Assembly (NCBI GenBank): GCA_961205875.1
Contig: OY540817.1
Location: 11,753,001-11,817,000 of the forward strand
DNA from: Sialis fuliginosa
Taxonomy: Eukaryota > Arthropoda > Insecta > Megaloptera > Sialidae
Length of the DNA: 64,000 nucleotides
Direction of reading: 5' to 3'
The notes under the pieces were generated by a model. The model saw only the letters and a program-made list of their open reading frames with translations, did not search any database and was not told where the DNA came from. Below, in pieces: positions 55,593-64,000 of this stretch (its first letter is position 1; the number at the start of each line of letters is the position of its first letter). Made by a program: the position numbers and the translations under genes.

Positions 55593-57009
55593 CAATGTAT
55601 GACCTTCTCACAACTTTTGTTGTAAGGAAATTATTGTTCTCAAACCATACAAATATCCAATATTTATAAGAGATAAAATTCGCCGATGCGATTCACAGTT
55701 ATGCTATCTATTTAACCAACCCCAAAAAATATAATTGTCCAAAGAATATAGAGATTTCGTCGTAATGCATTTCACATTAACATTACATTAATATTTGAAA
55801 AAGTGTCATCTGTTAAAACACCTAATAATCGGAATAAAAGCGCTGTGTAAACGTACTCTATGTCTTTATTTTAAGAAGGTATCTTAAATTGTCAGTTAAG
55901 GGTTCTGATTGATCAAATCTACAATTCATCTCTGACTATCTATTGTTTGTGAAACCGGGCATAAATAGTACTGAAGAAACGTGGTCTTTAATGCTATCAG
56001 ATAATTTGAAGTTGGCAACAAAAGTTAACATAAATACAGAAATAAATTGATATTATTAGTTAGTACATGCAAAAAAATAAAATCCTATTACTCTTATACG
56101 TTTTTTGATGAATAAATACAAAAATGCTGTTTTCATAATTAATTTTAAGAAGTCATGTATAACATAAAACTATAAATGAAATTGAAAGCGTTTATTGATC
56201 TGGTTGAATTTGATGACGATAAAAAACAATTTATTTATGTATGAAAGATAAGAAAGGGGGAAGCAGTGAAAGCTTGGGGTCCGAGTGACACTATTTTTCC
56301 ACTTCATAAAAAAATCAGTAGCGGAAGGGTGTGCGACTGGCAGCTTTTACTAAAATTGCACAAGGGCATTTCTGTTATTAAATGTTAAACATCGCTATTT
56401 CGCAACGTAAACTTTCGGGTTGACGTATTAGAGAAAATATGATAATTCCGAATATCTCATCAAAGGCTTTTATTTACATAAAACATACAAACTGACAAAC
56501 ACACATACAGAAATCAGTGCCGTATCGTTATTTAAATTAAATATAACTGTATAAATGGTTTTGAAAATTTTGATTTTATTAAATGTATTTTAATATGTAT
56601 AAGCTATGAATTAAATTAGTAATAAGTTTTAAAATGTAGTGAAGTTATTTTTATGGTTTTATAACAGATAACAATATAATTATAAATAATAAATCTGTCA
56701 AGTATATGCGCAGTGCTTCATCGTGCTAAATTCATCAAATGTAGTTAATTATAGAACAATTTTAATAAAAACCGATAAAGAATACAGATGAACTGCCTGC
56801 CATTAGTCAACCATTTAATTTTCATACAATTTTATTAAAAAATATTAATCAAACATTTTTCTTAATACGTGCCTAGATATTTTTTCGTATATTTTTAATT
56901 TTTTGACAATTTCAATCTAAATCTAATTTTTTTTGATTCCAACAAACGTTGTAGATTTATATTATAGGAAATTGAATGCTATAAAATTTGTCATCCCTCC
57001 CCTTACACA
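55593..57009. other. AT-rich intronic sequence, nothing recognised
   Basis: No repeat family copy or gene-like frame recognised. Confidence 0.45.
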
Positions 57010-57243
57010 CTTTTTTAATTATTTTGAAATGCGACCGTCCTCAAACCAGACCCAGTGGTTCATGAGTTATGCGTGTGACAAGAATTTCGGAGACAGACAG
57101 ACATACAGACACGGAACGAAACGTGTTTGAATTGACCTGAAACGGAATAAGTTAAAATTTTGGAATCGGAAAACATTTTTTTTCTTCTCATTTTAAAACG
57201 ATCACAAAGCTTCTTGTATCTTCGATATTGCGAGGAAGTAATA
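57010..57243 (-). repeat. Repeat family J copy
   Basis: CCAGTGGTTCATGAGTTATG, GGAGACAGACAGACATACAG, GAATTGACCTGAAACGGAA and ATCTTCGATATTGCGAGG are the inverse of 17003-17232. Confidence 0.82.
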
Positions 57244-57940
57244 CTGATAATTTATACCTACATCAACTCGAACCATTCTAATAATGCAATGTTTCTACCA
57301 TATTAATAGTATTTCCTATATTAGTTATATACATACATTATACACATATATATTTTTATATATAATGTATGTATTCTACATGAGTAGAATCCTTGCTTTA
57401 TCCTTGCAGTCCGCGTGGCTTCCTTTATCATTCGTGTCCATACAAATTCCCCTATTTGCATTGCCATAAAGGATCTAGATAAAAGCCATTCCGTACACTA
57501 ATTCCCAACAAGTCCGGATCCGGTGTCCTGTGCGGAACAGAGAGAGACGTATGCATCCGTACGTGTTCCTCTCGCTCGCGATAATCGTTTCCTGCACGTT
57601 ACGATAATAATTATGCTAAAATAAAGATTGACGGAGAGAAAATGATACCCGGGTTATTGCAACAAACGTCTTTTTCTTTCCTTCGTCGTTGGATTAAAAC
57701 ACTGTGTTCGTGGGGATTTTTTTCTTTGTATATAAATTTTCTCAATTTTCGTAGAACTTTGTTGGTGGGGTATGAGATGCTCAGACTCCGTAAAATAAAT
57801 AGTTTAGAAATTGATGCTTTTGTAAACTGACTTCATTTTAAGGTCGATATATAAAAGGTTCTACAAATTATTTGAATGGAAAGTAATTTAGTGATCAATT
57901 ATCCGGATAAATAAATCCATAAAAAATTAAAACTTATATA
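57244..57940. other. Intronic sequence with a GC-rich island (57480-57660)
   Basis: 57480-57660 (AACAAGTCCGGATCCGGTGTC, CTCTCGCTCGCGATAATCG) is conspicuously GC-rich, without repeat copies in the window and without a convincing frame. It could be a regulatory element or unannotated exon material. Confidence 0.4.
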
Positions 57941-58099
57941 CAGTGGAACCTCGTCAGTACGCTTTTGTAAGGACTGGGGGGGGGGGGGAGGCACGTACTA
58001 ACGAGAAAAATATACTAACATTTTTTATGGAAAAATGCCGGGATCTAAAAAAACTTTTAAAAAAATTATGGCGAAAAACGTTCTAACGAGATTCCACTA
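57941..58099. mobile_element. Pogo/Tigger-like MITE, 159 bp
   Basis: CAGTGGAACCTCGTCAGTACG at the left and CGTTCTAACGAGATTCCACTA at the right, with TA on both sides (57939-57940, 58100-58101). The CAGTGGAACCTCG terminus is characteristic of pogo/Tigger elements. It contains a G run at 57969-57977. Confidence 0.85.
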
Positions 58100-58149
58100 T
58101 ATTTTGTTGAATATCGCCACCAAAAAAGTATTTTTCTGGGTTTCGATAA

Positions 58150-58480
58150 AACCTGTTAATTTTACTTTGTTTTCCGTCCATCTGTCTATTCGTTTTTTTT
58201 CAGTTAAAACAAAATATCTCGTAAACTATATAAGTTAGAAACTTGAAATTTCAAATGAACATGTAAATGTATACCCTTTAGACAAGGATTGTGAAAAAAT
58301 GTAGATCCAAACCTATTTCTTATTTTTGATCTAACTTAAAATGACACCTGAAATGGGATTCAGAGCAATACCAAAAAAAAAATTATATTGGGTGTCAAAA
58401 TGTAAGTTTCAATCATTAGAATTCGACCCTATTTTTATTAAATTTTTTTAACTCAAAATGGCGCCTGTTATCTTGGGAAC
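58150..58480 (+). repeat. Repeat family E, 5'-truncated copy
   Basis: TTCCGTCCATCTGTCTATTCG, AACAAAATATCTCGTAAAC, TAGAAACTTGAAATTTC, AAAATGGCGCC and GGGAACCCT match 52000-52569; the left TIR is missing. Confidence 0.72.
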
Positions 58481-58836
58481 CCTAACAGCATTGGCATACA
58501 CGCGTGTATGTCTTGCATATAACTAGCGGTGAATAGTTTTTTTGTGTTAATATACTACTTACTAGATACATTGTTATACTTGAACAAATATAGTTAATAT
58601 AGGTAGTAAAATTATACGATAGAATAACGCCCGTGATATGTACAATGTACCTATATCCGAACACGCGCATTTTGTGATAAAACGCTTGTTAGGATATGAC
58701 ACGAATGTGGGCATTAAGTTGTGAATAAGATTGTATTTTATAGATATTTTTCAGTTTTATTACATAATAAAAGTAACAATACATTAGGTTGCCAAAATGT
58801 CAATTTTCTGTCAATTTTTTTTTTCTAAAAATGTAT

Positions 58837-59183
58837 TGAAGTGAAACTTCTTTAGCGAGACTAGTGAATTAGAATGACCTCGACAGATTTTAAAGATGAA
58901 ACGCTAAGGAGAGTGTGCATATGCGTGAATAGATGTATAAGAGAAAGATGAATGAATAGCGCATGTGTACAAGTCACTTTATGTCGGTTATGCGTGAGAG
59001 AGATGAGTAAATGTATAAGAGAAAGATGGATGAATGCGTATAGTTTACGTTGGTGTCATGCGATGTGTTTAGTGTAGGGTTTTGTGTTAAGTTAAAATAA
59101 TACGTTTCATTATTAATTTAATTATCACTTACTTTATTTATTTGATTCGCATGATTAATAAAAACAAAAGAAGTTTCACTTCA
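58837..59183. mobile_element. MITE with TGAAGTGAAACTTCTTT ends
   Basis: TGAAGTGAAACTTCTTT at 58837 and AAAGAAGTTTCACTTCA (approximately) ending at 59183 are inverted ends. The interior has a repeated TGTATAAGAGAAAGATG unit (58934 and 59014). No frame. Confidence 0.7.
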
Positions 59184-59639
59184 GCTGTGTGCTTGAGTGG
59201 GCGAGGCACACGCCATTTTTTTTGTTAATAAAATGAAAAACAATTTATTATTTTTTTTGTGAGGGGAGGTTATTGACCCCTGAATGACAATTTTATAGAA
59301 AAAACTAATTTTTTTAAATATGAACCAAATATGAAATAACGTACCTACTATATGTAATATTATGAAATATATCTGGTTATATTTATTTTACGCTATAGTA
59401 AAATTCATTTTGTTACAATAAGAAATATATGAGTGAATGTATTTTTTAATAACGCTATTATTATAATATACGAGAGCAAACGTTCACGACATTTTAAATT
59501 TTAATGAAAAACCAACAACAGAAATTGCCATATCAAATGTATGACATTTTTATTCATTTTATATATTTTACTCTTTGTCACAACTCTTAATAGACAGAAA
59601 AAGAACTTTTGCAAAAATGAAAAACAAATAAATTTATAT
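59184..59639. other. AT-rich intronic sequence, nothing recognised
   Basis: No repeat family copy or gene-like frame recognised. Confidence 0.4.
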
Positions 59640-60285
59640 AATTTTTATAACTATTTCTCGATTTTTAAACTATATAGTTATGAACCTCGATGTGACGACC
59701 AAAAAAATATTTTTCTCCATTGTTCCATTTTAAATTTCGGGGTGGGTTATCGGGAAAAAAATATAGATATTTGTATATATATATATGTATTGTATTATGT
59801 ACATATGTAGCTATGGTTGTGCGTAGGACTTTTTTTTAATTTTATTTTTTATGGCGATGGTTAAATTTTATTTTTTATTTTCACCACTTTTTTTAATTCA
59901 AGCTGTCTTGAAAAATAGTAAATATCAAAATTTCAAAAATCGGCTACGCACAGACTTAGCCACAGCAGAGGGTCATAATCGTCCTCGCTATCTGATCTCA
60001 CTAAATTGACTGAACCTCAGGAAATTTTTAGAATTTCGACTTATATTTTTTTTACATTTTTTTAATATGTATAAAATCTAAACTTTTCGAAATAATTCCC
60101 AAAAACAACTCGTAAACGTTAGCTTCTACGAAAAAAGTATAAGAACAAAAATTGTAGAAAATTTAATTTCCTACAAGATGGTACCAAGGTATTTTATCGT
60201 AAAATCTAAACTTTTCTAAATATATTTTATGTTTAATTTAAAAAAATGCAAAAAAACGTTTTTTCCGTCACAGTGGCTTTCTCTC
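59640..60285 (-). mobile_element. MITE family L, inverted copy (one end)
   Basis: GTTATGAACCTCGATGTGACG, TTTTCTCCATTGTTCC, GAGGGTCATAATCGTCC and the right end CAGTGGCTTTCTCTC then TTAA (60286-60289) are the inverse of 9201-9620. The left end was not found. Confidence 0.7.
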
Positions 60286-60289
60286 TTAA

Positions 60290-61092
60290 ATAAATATTGA
60301 ACAAAAAGTGCTTCAAGTGTCCCGTGCCCCATACTCCCCCTAAATAACCTCATAATTTCCAAACACATGTAAATTATTGTTATTTTGTAAATATCCATAT
60401 TACAACAATTCACAAGAGACATATGATGAATATTTAATTGTATTTAATCAGAAAATTCTCATATTTGGGAATAGTAACCGCTAACTATGAATAAAATAAT
60501 ACTCAATTTGTTCGACATTGACGTATAAATGCTTAATGACCGCATGTGCTCTGAATGAACAAAGATATATGGCGAATTCACACCCGTTTCTGAATGCGAG
60601 TCATTCAAAAATTGATTAAATGGGATATTGTTTATAATTTATTACCTGTTCTCTGCTATTCTATGCTTTTCAATTTCATTGCACAATAGTTTTTCAATTC
60701 GCTGTTTGTTGAAATATTGATTTCATTTTAGTAGTTGGATGTAATTGTTATTTGGTAAATAGATGTAATGTTTTCAATCAGTGCTGGATTACCCAGAATG
60801 CACGGGTTTAGTTGTCTACAAACTGAGGATTTAACTTACTATTAAATTTGATTATATATACATATATATAATTTAATTAATTAAGGGATCAAAATATTGC
60901 TAGAAAAATACGATAATATTTAAAAATCTCTATTATGATACGAATAAATGAATAAATAATAATTTTGCAAATTATTTTTTACGAAGTTATATAATTTTAA
61001 ATCAAGCAATTTTTTTTGTAAATTTTAAGACTCACAGAGTAAAAAATAGTTCAGACAAAATCTCTTTATATCATAGCAAAGGAATTTGGTTG
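60290..61092. other. AT-rich intronic sequence, nothing recognised
   Basis: No repeat family copy or gene-like frame recognised. Confidence 0.45.
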
Positions 61093-61366
61093 AGTGCAAA
61101 TGCAAATTAGCTTCCAACTAATGCTAAATTGTTATGAAATTGCTCGATATTTTAAAGCAGTGGTAATTAATGTATAATAATGTAAATGCTATGCATTTTA
61201 TGAGGTACACTTGGTAACACTTACTTTAAGTCGCTGATTGTACTTATCGTACATGTGTCAAGGTTATGAAATGTACGATTTCATTCGCTACATGTGTGAA
61301 TGTGTTGTCATTTATATTTAATACCTAGTAGATAGAGTTAGCTGGAAGCTAGTTTGCATTTGCACT
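61093..61366. mobile_element. 274-bp MITE-like inverted repeat
   Basis: AGTGCAAATGCAAATTAGC then TTCCAACTAA at the left; GTTAGCTGGAAGCTAG then TTTGCATTTGCACT at the right, about 30 bp with few mismatches. The target duplication is unresolved. Confidence 0.78.
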
Positions 61367-62144
61367 AAAGCTACCGGGCATAATGACTGTACTTCAATTT
61401 AATACAGTTTAATGCAATGATATTAAATAATTATGTTGGAAAAATGTAAAATCTTTTGCAAATTGCAAAAAAAATAAAATTGTTTCCTTTATAATTCCAG
61501 TTTGACGAAAAATGAATAAAATTTAAATTTGCAAAAATCGCCAAAAAGTTAGATTTTAGTCTTTAAATGACTATTTATTTATTGACGTACGGCTATTTTT
61601 ACCATAATTAGAAAGCTTTCAAGGTTCCCTGTTTTTCTCTAGAAATATTTTGATCTCTTAATTAATTGAACGAGTGTATTTTCAAGAATTTGCTAGCAAA
61701 CAGAAGCAAATCAAAATCTGTTTACGACGTATTTTCATTGCGATTGACAGCTGTGTTATTGTATATTGTTTATGGATTTCAGTAATCTAGTTTCAGTACA
61801 AAAGAAATCCATTACGAAACTCGGTACTCTGTAAAGTGATTTTGGTTTCAAAAATAAATCGTTGTTTTTTTTCTATATCTCACATTTTATTTGTATAAAT
61901 TTGAATACAAATATCGCTTTTATGTTTTATAGAGCTGATCTGTTTGACTTATGAACAATAAATGTAAATACAGTAATTGCTGGTTATTGTGATCACATTT
62001 GTCCTATGAGTTTTTAAAACGGAAGATTCTATAAACCGAGAACGCTTTTTTTCTACCTTAAAAACTACCAATTACTCAATATTTAAATAAAAATGATTAT
62101 AGAGCTTTTAACTGTACAAAAATTGAAATTATAATATATCCTTA
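61367..62144. other. AT-rich intronic sequence, nothing recognised
   Basis: No repeat family copy or gene-like frame recognised. Confidence 0.45.
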
Positions 62145-62640
62145 TCTCTACATATATGTATATGTATATAAAAATGAATGTTAATTTGTATGAGGCTTAT
62201 AGACTCGGGAATTACTGAACCGATTTCAATGCGGCTTTCATCAGTACTTAGATAATTTTTCTGTGATATTCCGTGGCTATTAATATTTTATGAAAACCTG
62301 AGATTTAACATCAAAAGACTTAAAAAATCTTTATCAAGTCGTGTTTTGTTTCCATGACAAATTTTAAGACGGGACTTGGTGTTTCCTGGGAGTTTGAAAA
62401 TATAATTGTACACGATTTTCTCAGTAACTACTGGACGGATTTTATTCCGGTTTTCTCTAATAGATAGGTTAGATATAGATGTATAATTTGTGGATATTTT
62501 GTGTAAATTTCATGAAGTCGGAAAAAACAATTCGCTGTGAACTGTGCATGTTGGGTGGGTATGTTGAATATTTAAGGTCACTATAATTTTGTGGATATTA
62601 AGTAATATTAACTCGGGTAACACCGGGTCCAATGCGCTAA
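62145..62640 (+). mobile_element. Non-autonomous Helitron, second family
   Basis: Begins TCTCTACATATATGTATATG after an A, with GACTCGGGAATTACTGAACC and GATTTCAATGCGGC, a leader typical of insect Helitrons. It ends ACCGGGTCCAATGCG then CTAA, followed by T. Host A|T target, 5' TC and 3' CTRR all fit. 496 bp, no Rep/helicase. It shares no obvious sequence with the 21.5-kb Helitron. Confidence 0.8.
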
Positions 62641-63770
62641 TTTATCTTATAAATTAGGCAATGATTGTCCGAGATTTTTATTTTATTTGTTTTTAATTTT
62701 TTTCTTCAAAATTAAAAAAAAATTACTTTATTAAAAAGTTGTATAAAAAGTTCATATTAAATTTGAATAAAAAAATTCTCTGAGAATCCTTGCCTAGATC
62801 TAGGTACTTTTTTCCTTTTGTGATTTTTCTAACTATAGTTTTCGAGTAAAAAATTATTGAATATCCAGAAATTTATTTTTGTTTTACTCCATATCATAAA
62901 AAATGGACATTTTCATAAAAAATGTTTCAAGTAAAAGTTGCTTATTTTTCCTTGTAAATTACGAATCTGCAACATAAAATATAGGTTTAGATTTGAAAAA
63001 GAAAAGTTAAACCTGAAAACCCATTAAGGTGACCTTTTCAAGGTCAACCCATATTGTTAGTATTGAGCCCCCTCGAAATCATGGAACTTTTATACGAAAC
63101 ATTTTCCCTGAAAATACGTTATTTAGGAAATAATCCACTGGAAAGTGGTTAAAAAAACATCCGGTATAATAAACAAATGATTCCACTAATATGTGAGTAA
63201 ATTATTTGTCATTTCACAATTTTTCCACTATATTGATAAGCGATCGAATCGATAATAAGTTCCAAAACAATCAATACAGTAATCGTCTAAAATGAAAATG
63301 TATTACCTACACTAATTCCTGAATTTCATCTGGCAACAACTCACAACACCCTCGCTTTCATAACAACTGTCCAATTAGTTTTTCATACCCGCAATTTTAT
63401 TCATGCATTTTTATAACATTATTTAATCCTGGCCAAAAACAAAATACGAAAAAATCTCTTACATATTTATTATTTTTAAGTTTTACATTCGTTTTATGTA
63501 AAACTTTGGGGTCGATGTTTAGGTGATGCTGTTGTTTTTAATACAACCAAATCCTGCACGAATTTGTTGCAGAGATTCGGGTGTTCTGCGTACGAGTGTG
63601 CGGGTATGTATGTGTGTGGGTATTGTGTTTGTATCTGGGTGGGTATCGTTAAAAATATCGCAACGAAAATAACGACAACGAAAATCTAACGAAACAAACA
63701 CTTTGATAGCAGAAATATCGTAATAAAAGTTCATAGAAATAAAAGGATAACTACTGTAGATAAGATAAGG
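62641..63770. other. AT-rich intronic sequence with a TG-rich patch
   Basis: 63590-63650 (GTATGTATGTGTGTGGGTATT) is a degenerate TG repeat; the 71-codon minus frame over it is not a gene. Confidence 0.45.
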
Positions 63771-63835
63771 CAGTAGTTTATAAACTTTTTAGGTGATGGC
63801 ACTATAAAATAAATTTTATTGATTCACATCACCCT
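63771..63835 (+). mobile_element. Solo hAT-like end
   Basis: CAGTAGTTTATAAACTTTTT then AGGTGATGGCAC is a mutated form of the CAGTGGTTCTCAAACTTTTT end. The partner, if any, is hidden or beyond the window. Confidence 0.35.
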
Positions 63836-63837
63836 AC

Positions 63838-64000
63838 TACTGCACGCCGAGATTGAAATTTAGACGAGAAAAGACCGAGAAAATATTAATTATATTTGCG
63901 ACACCTTATTTAGCAATTACTGAGTGAAATAATATACTATATTATATCTGGGTGAGTCCAGACTAACCGCTATTTCACTTTTTTGTTTTATTTATTTTTT
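63838..64000. repeat. Family K start and possible MITE end at the window edge
   Basis: ACTGCACGCCGAGATTG repeats the start of 30463-30600. At 63951 GGGTGAGTCCAGACTAACCGC looks like the beginning of a further MITE (compare GGGTCGATCCAGACTATCG), cut off by the window end. Confidence 0.4.

Larger units (their letters stand above)
234..64000 (+). other. Very long presumed syntrophin intron (rest of window)
   Basis: No further syntrophin exon is recognisable after the donor at 228. The remainder is AT-rich, stop-dense and filled with transposon relics listed separately. That it is a single intron is an inference: the next exon is not in view, and the 3' end of the gene or an embedded gene could lie here unrecognised. 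Large PDZ-flanking introns are plausible in expanded insect genomes. Confidence 0.6.

Noticed and set aside
1-64000. CRISPR arrays, rRNA, bacterial operons or phage genes
   Set aside because: Nothing resembling them; composition, splice sites and transposon types are all animal-like.

Overview
The window is AT-rich animal DNA, almost certainly from an insect or another arthropod. The only confident host coding sequence is a 226-bp stretch at the extreme left on the + strand. It encodes most of a syntrophin PDZ domain and ends in a good 5' splice donor at position 228. No matching continuation (the rest of the PH domain or the syntrophin-unique domain) is visible in the remaining 63.7 kb. The simplest reading is that nearly the whole window is one very long syntrophin intron, although the gene end could also lie beyond the window. 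There are no operons, bacterial genes, CRISPR arrays or convincing tRNA/rRNA genes. Nearly all ORFs of 60-100 codons lack recognisable domains and have intron-like base composition.

The intron is a densely layered graveyard of small non-autonomous transposons. Several hAT-type elements carry perfect 8-bp target duplications (16207-16498, 26070-26420, 32218-32915), and several hAT-like ends are more decayed. There are TA-flanked Tc1/mariner or pogo-like MITEs (4913-6101, 7887-8273, 49353-50006, 57941-58099) and two short Helitrons with TC and CTRR ends (21546-21981 minus, 62145-62640 plus). There are many foldback elements, a mariner transposase fragment (about 14698-14982) and a decayed two-exon THAP-domain gene (34811-35685) whose intron sequence recurs elsewhere in the window. 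At least a dozen repeat families occur two to six times here, so families can be defined from the window alone. Two copies of one family (called B) were each interrupted by a different hAT element, and uninterrupted copies in the same window act as empty-site controls.

The most interesting structure is a small palindromic family with a hammerhead-ribozyme-like core at its tip: CTGATGA, a stem-loop, GAAA, a minimal stem III and GTC followed by GAG. It occurs at 7368-7456 (minus), 9010-9155 (plus) and 55408-55592 (plus). A derivative at about 42877-42960 keeps only the hairpin arms. The 7.4-kb copy lies between 14-bp direct repeats, as expected for retroposition. This architecture recalls the hammerheads of Penelope-like elements and retrozymes, but no reverse transcriptase is present. 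Other notable items are an approximately 800-bp near-perfect inverted repeat at 41578-42376, a recent 185-bp tandem duplication at 1650-2018, and a possible isolated first coding exon at 28545-28608.

Layout. 1-227: PDZ exon. 228-13 kb: hAT, tandem duplication, long-TIR element, foldbacks and the first two hammerhead copies. 13-24 kb: mariner, hAT, Helitron and foldback relics. 24-37 kb: inverted family B pair, orphan exon candidate, nested hAT elements and the THAP relic. 37-50 kb: giant inverted repeat, dispersed MITEs and a pogo-like element. 50-64 kb: further MITEs, the third hammerhead copy and a Helitron. Family letters A-M are local labels used only in this annotation.
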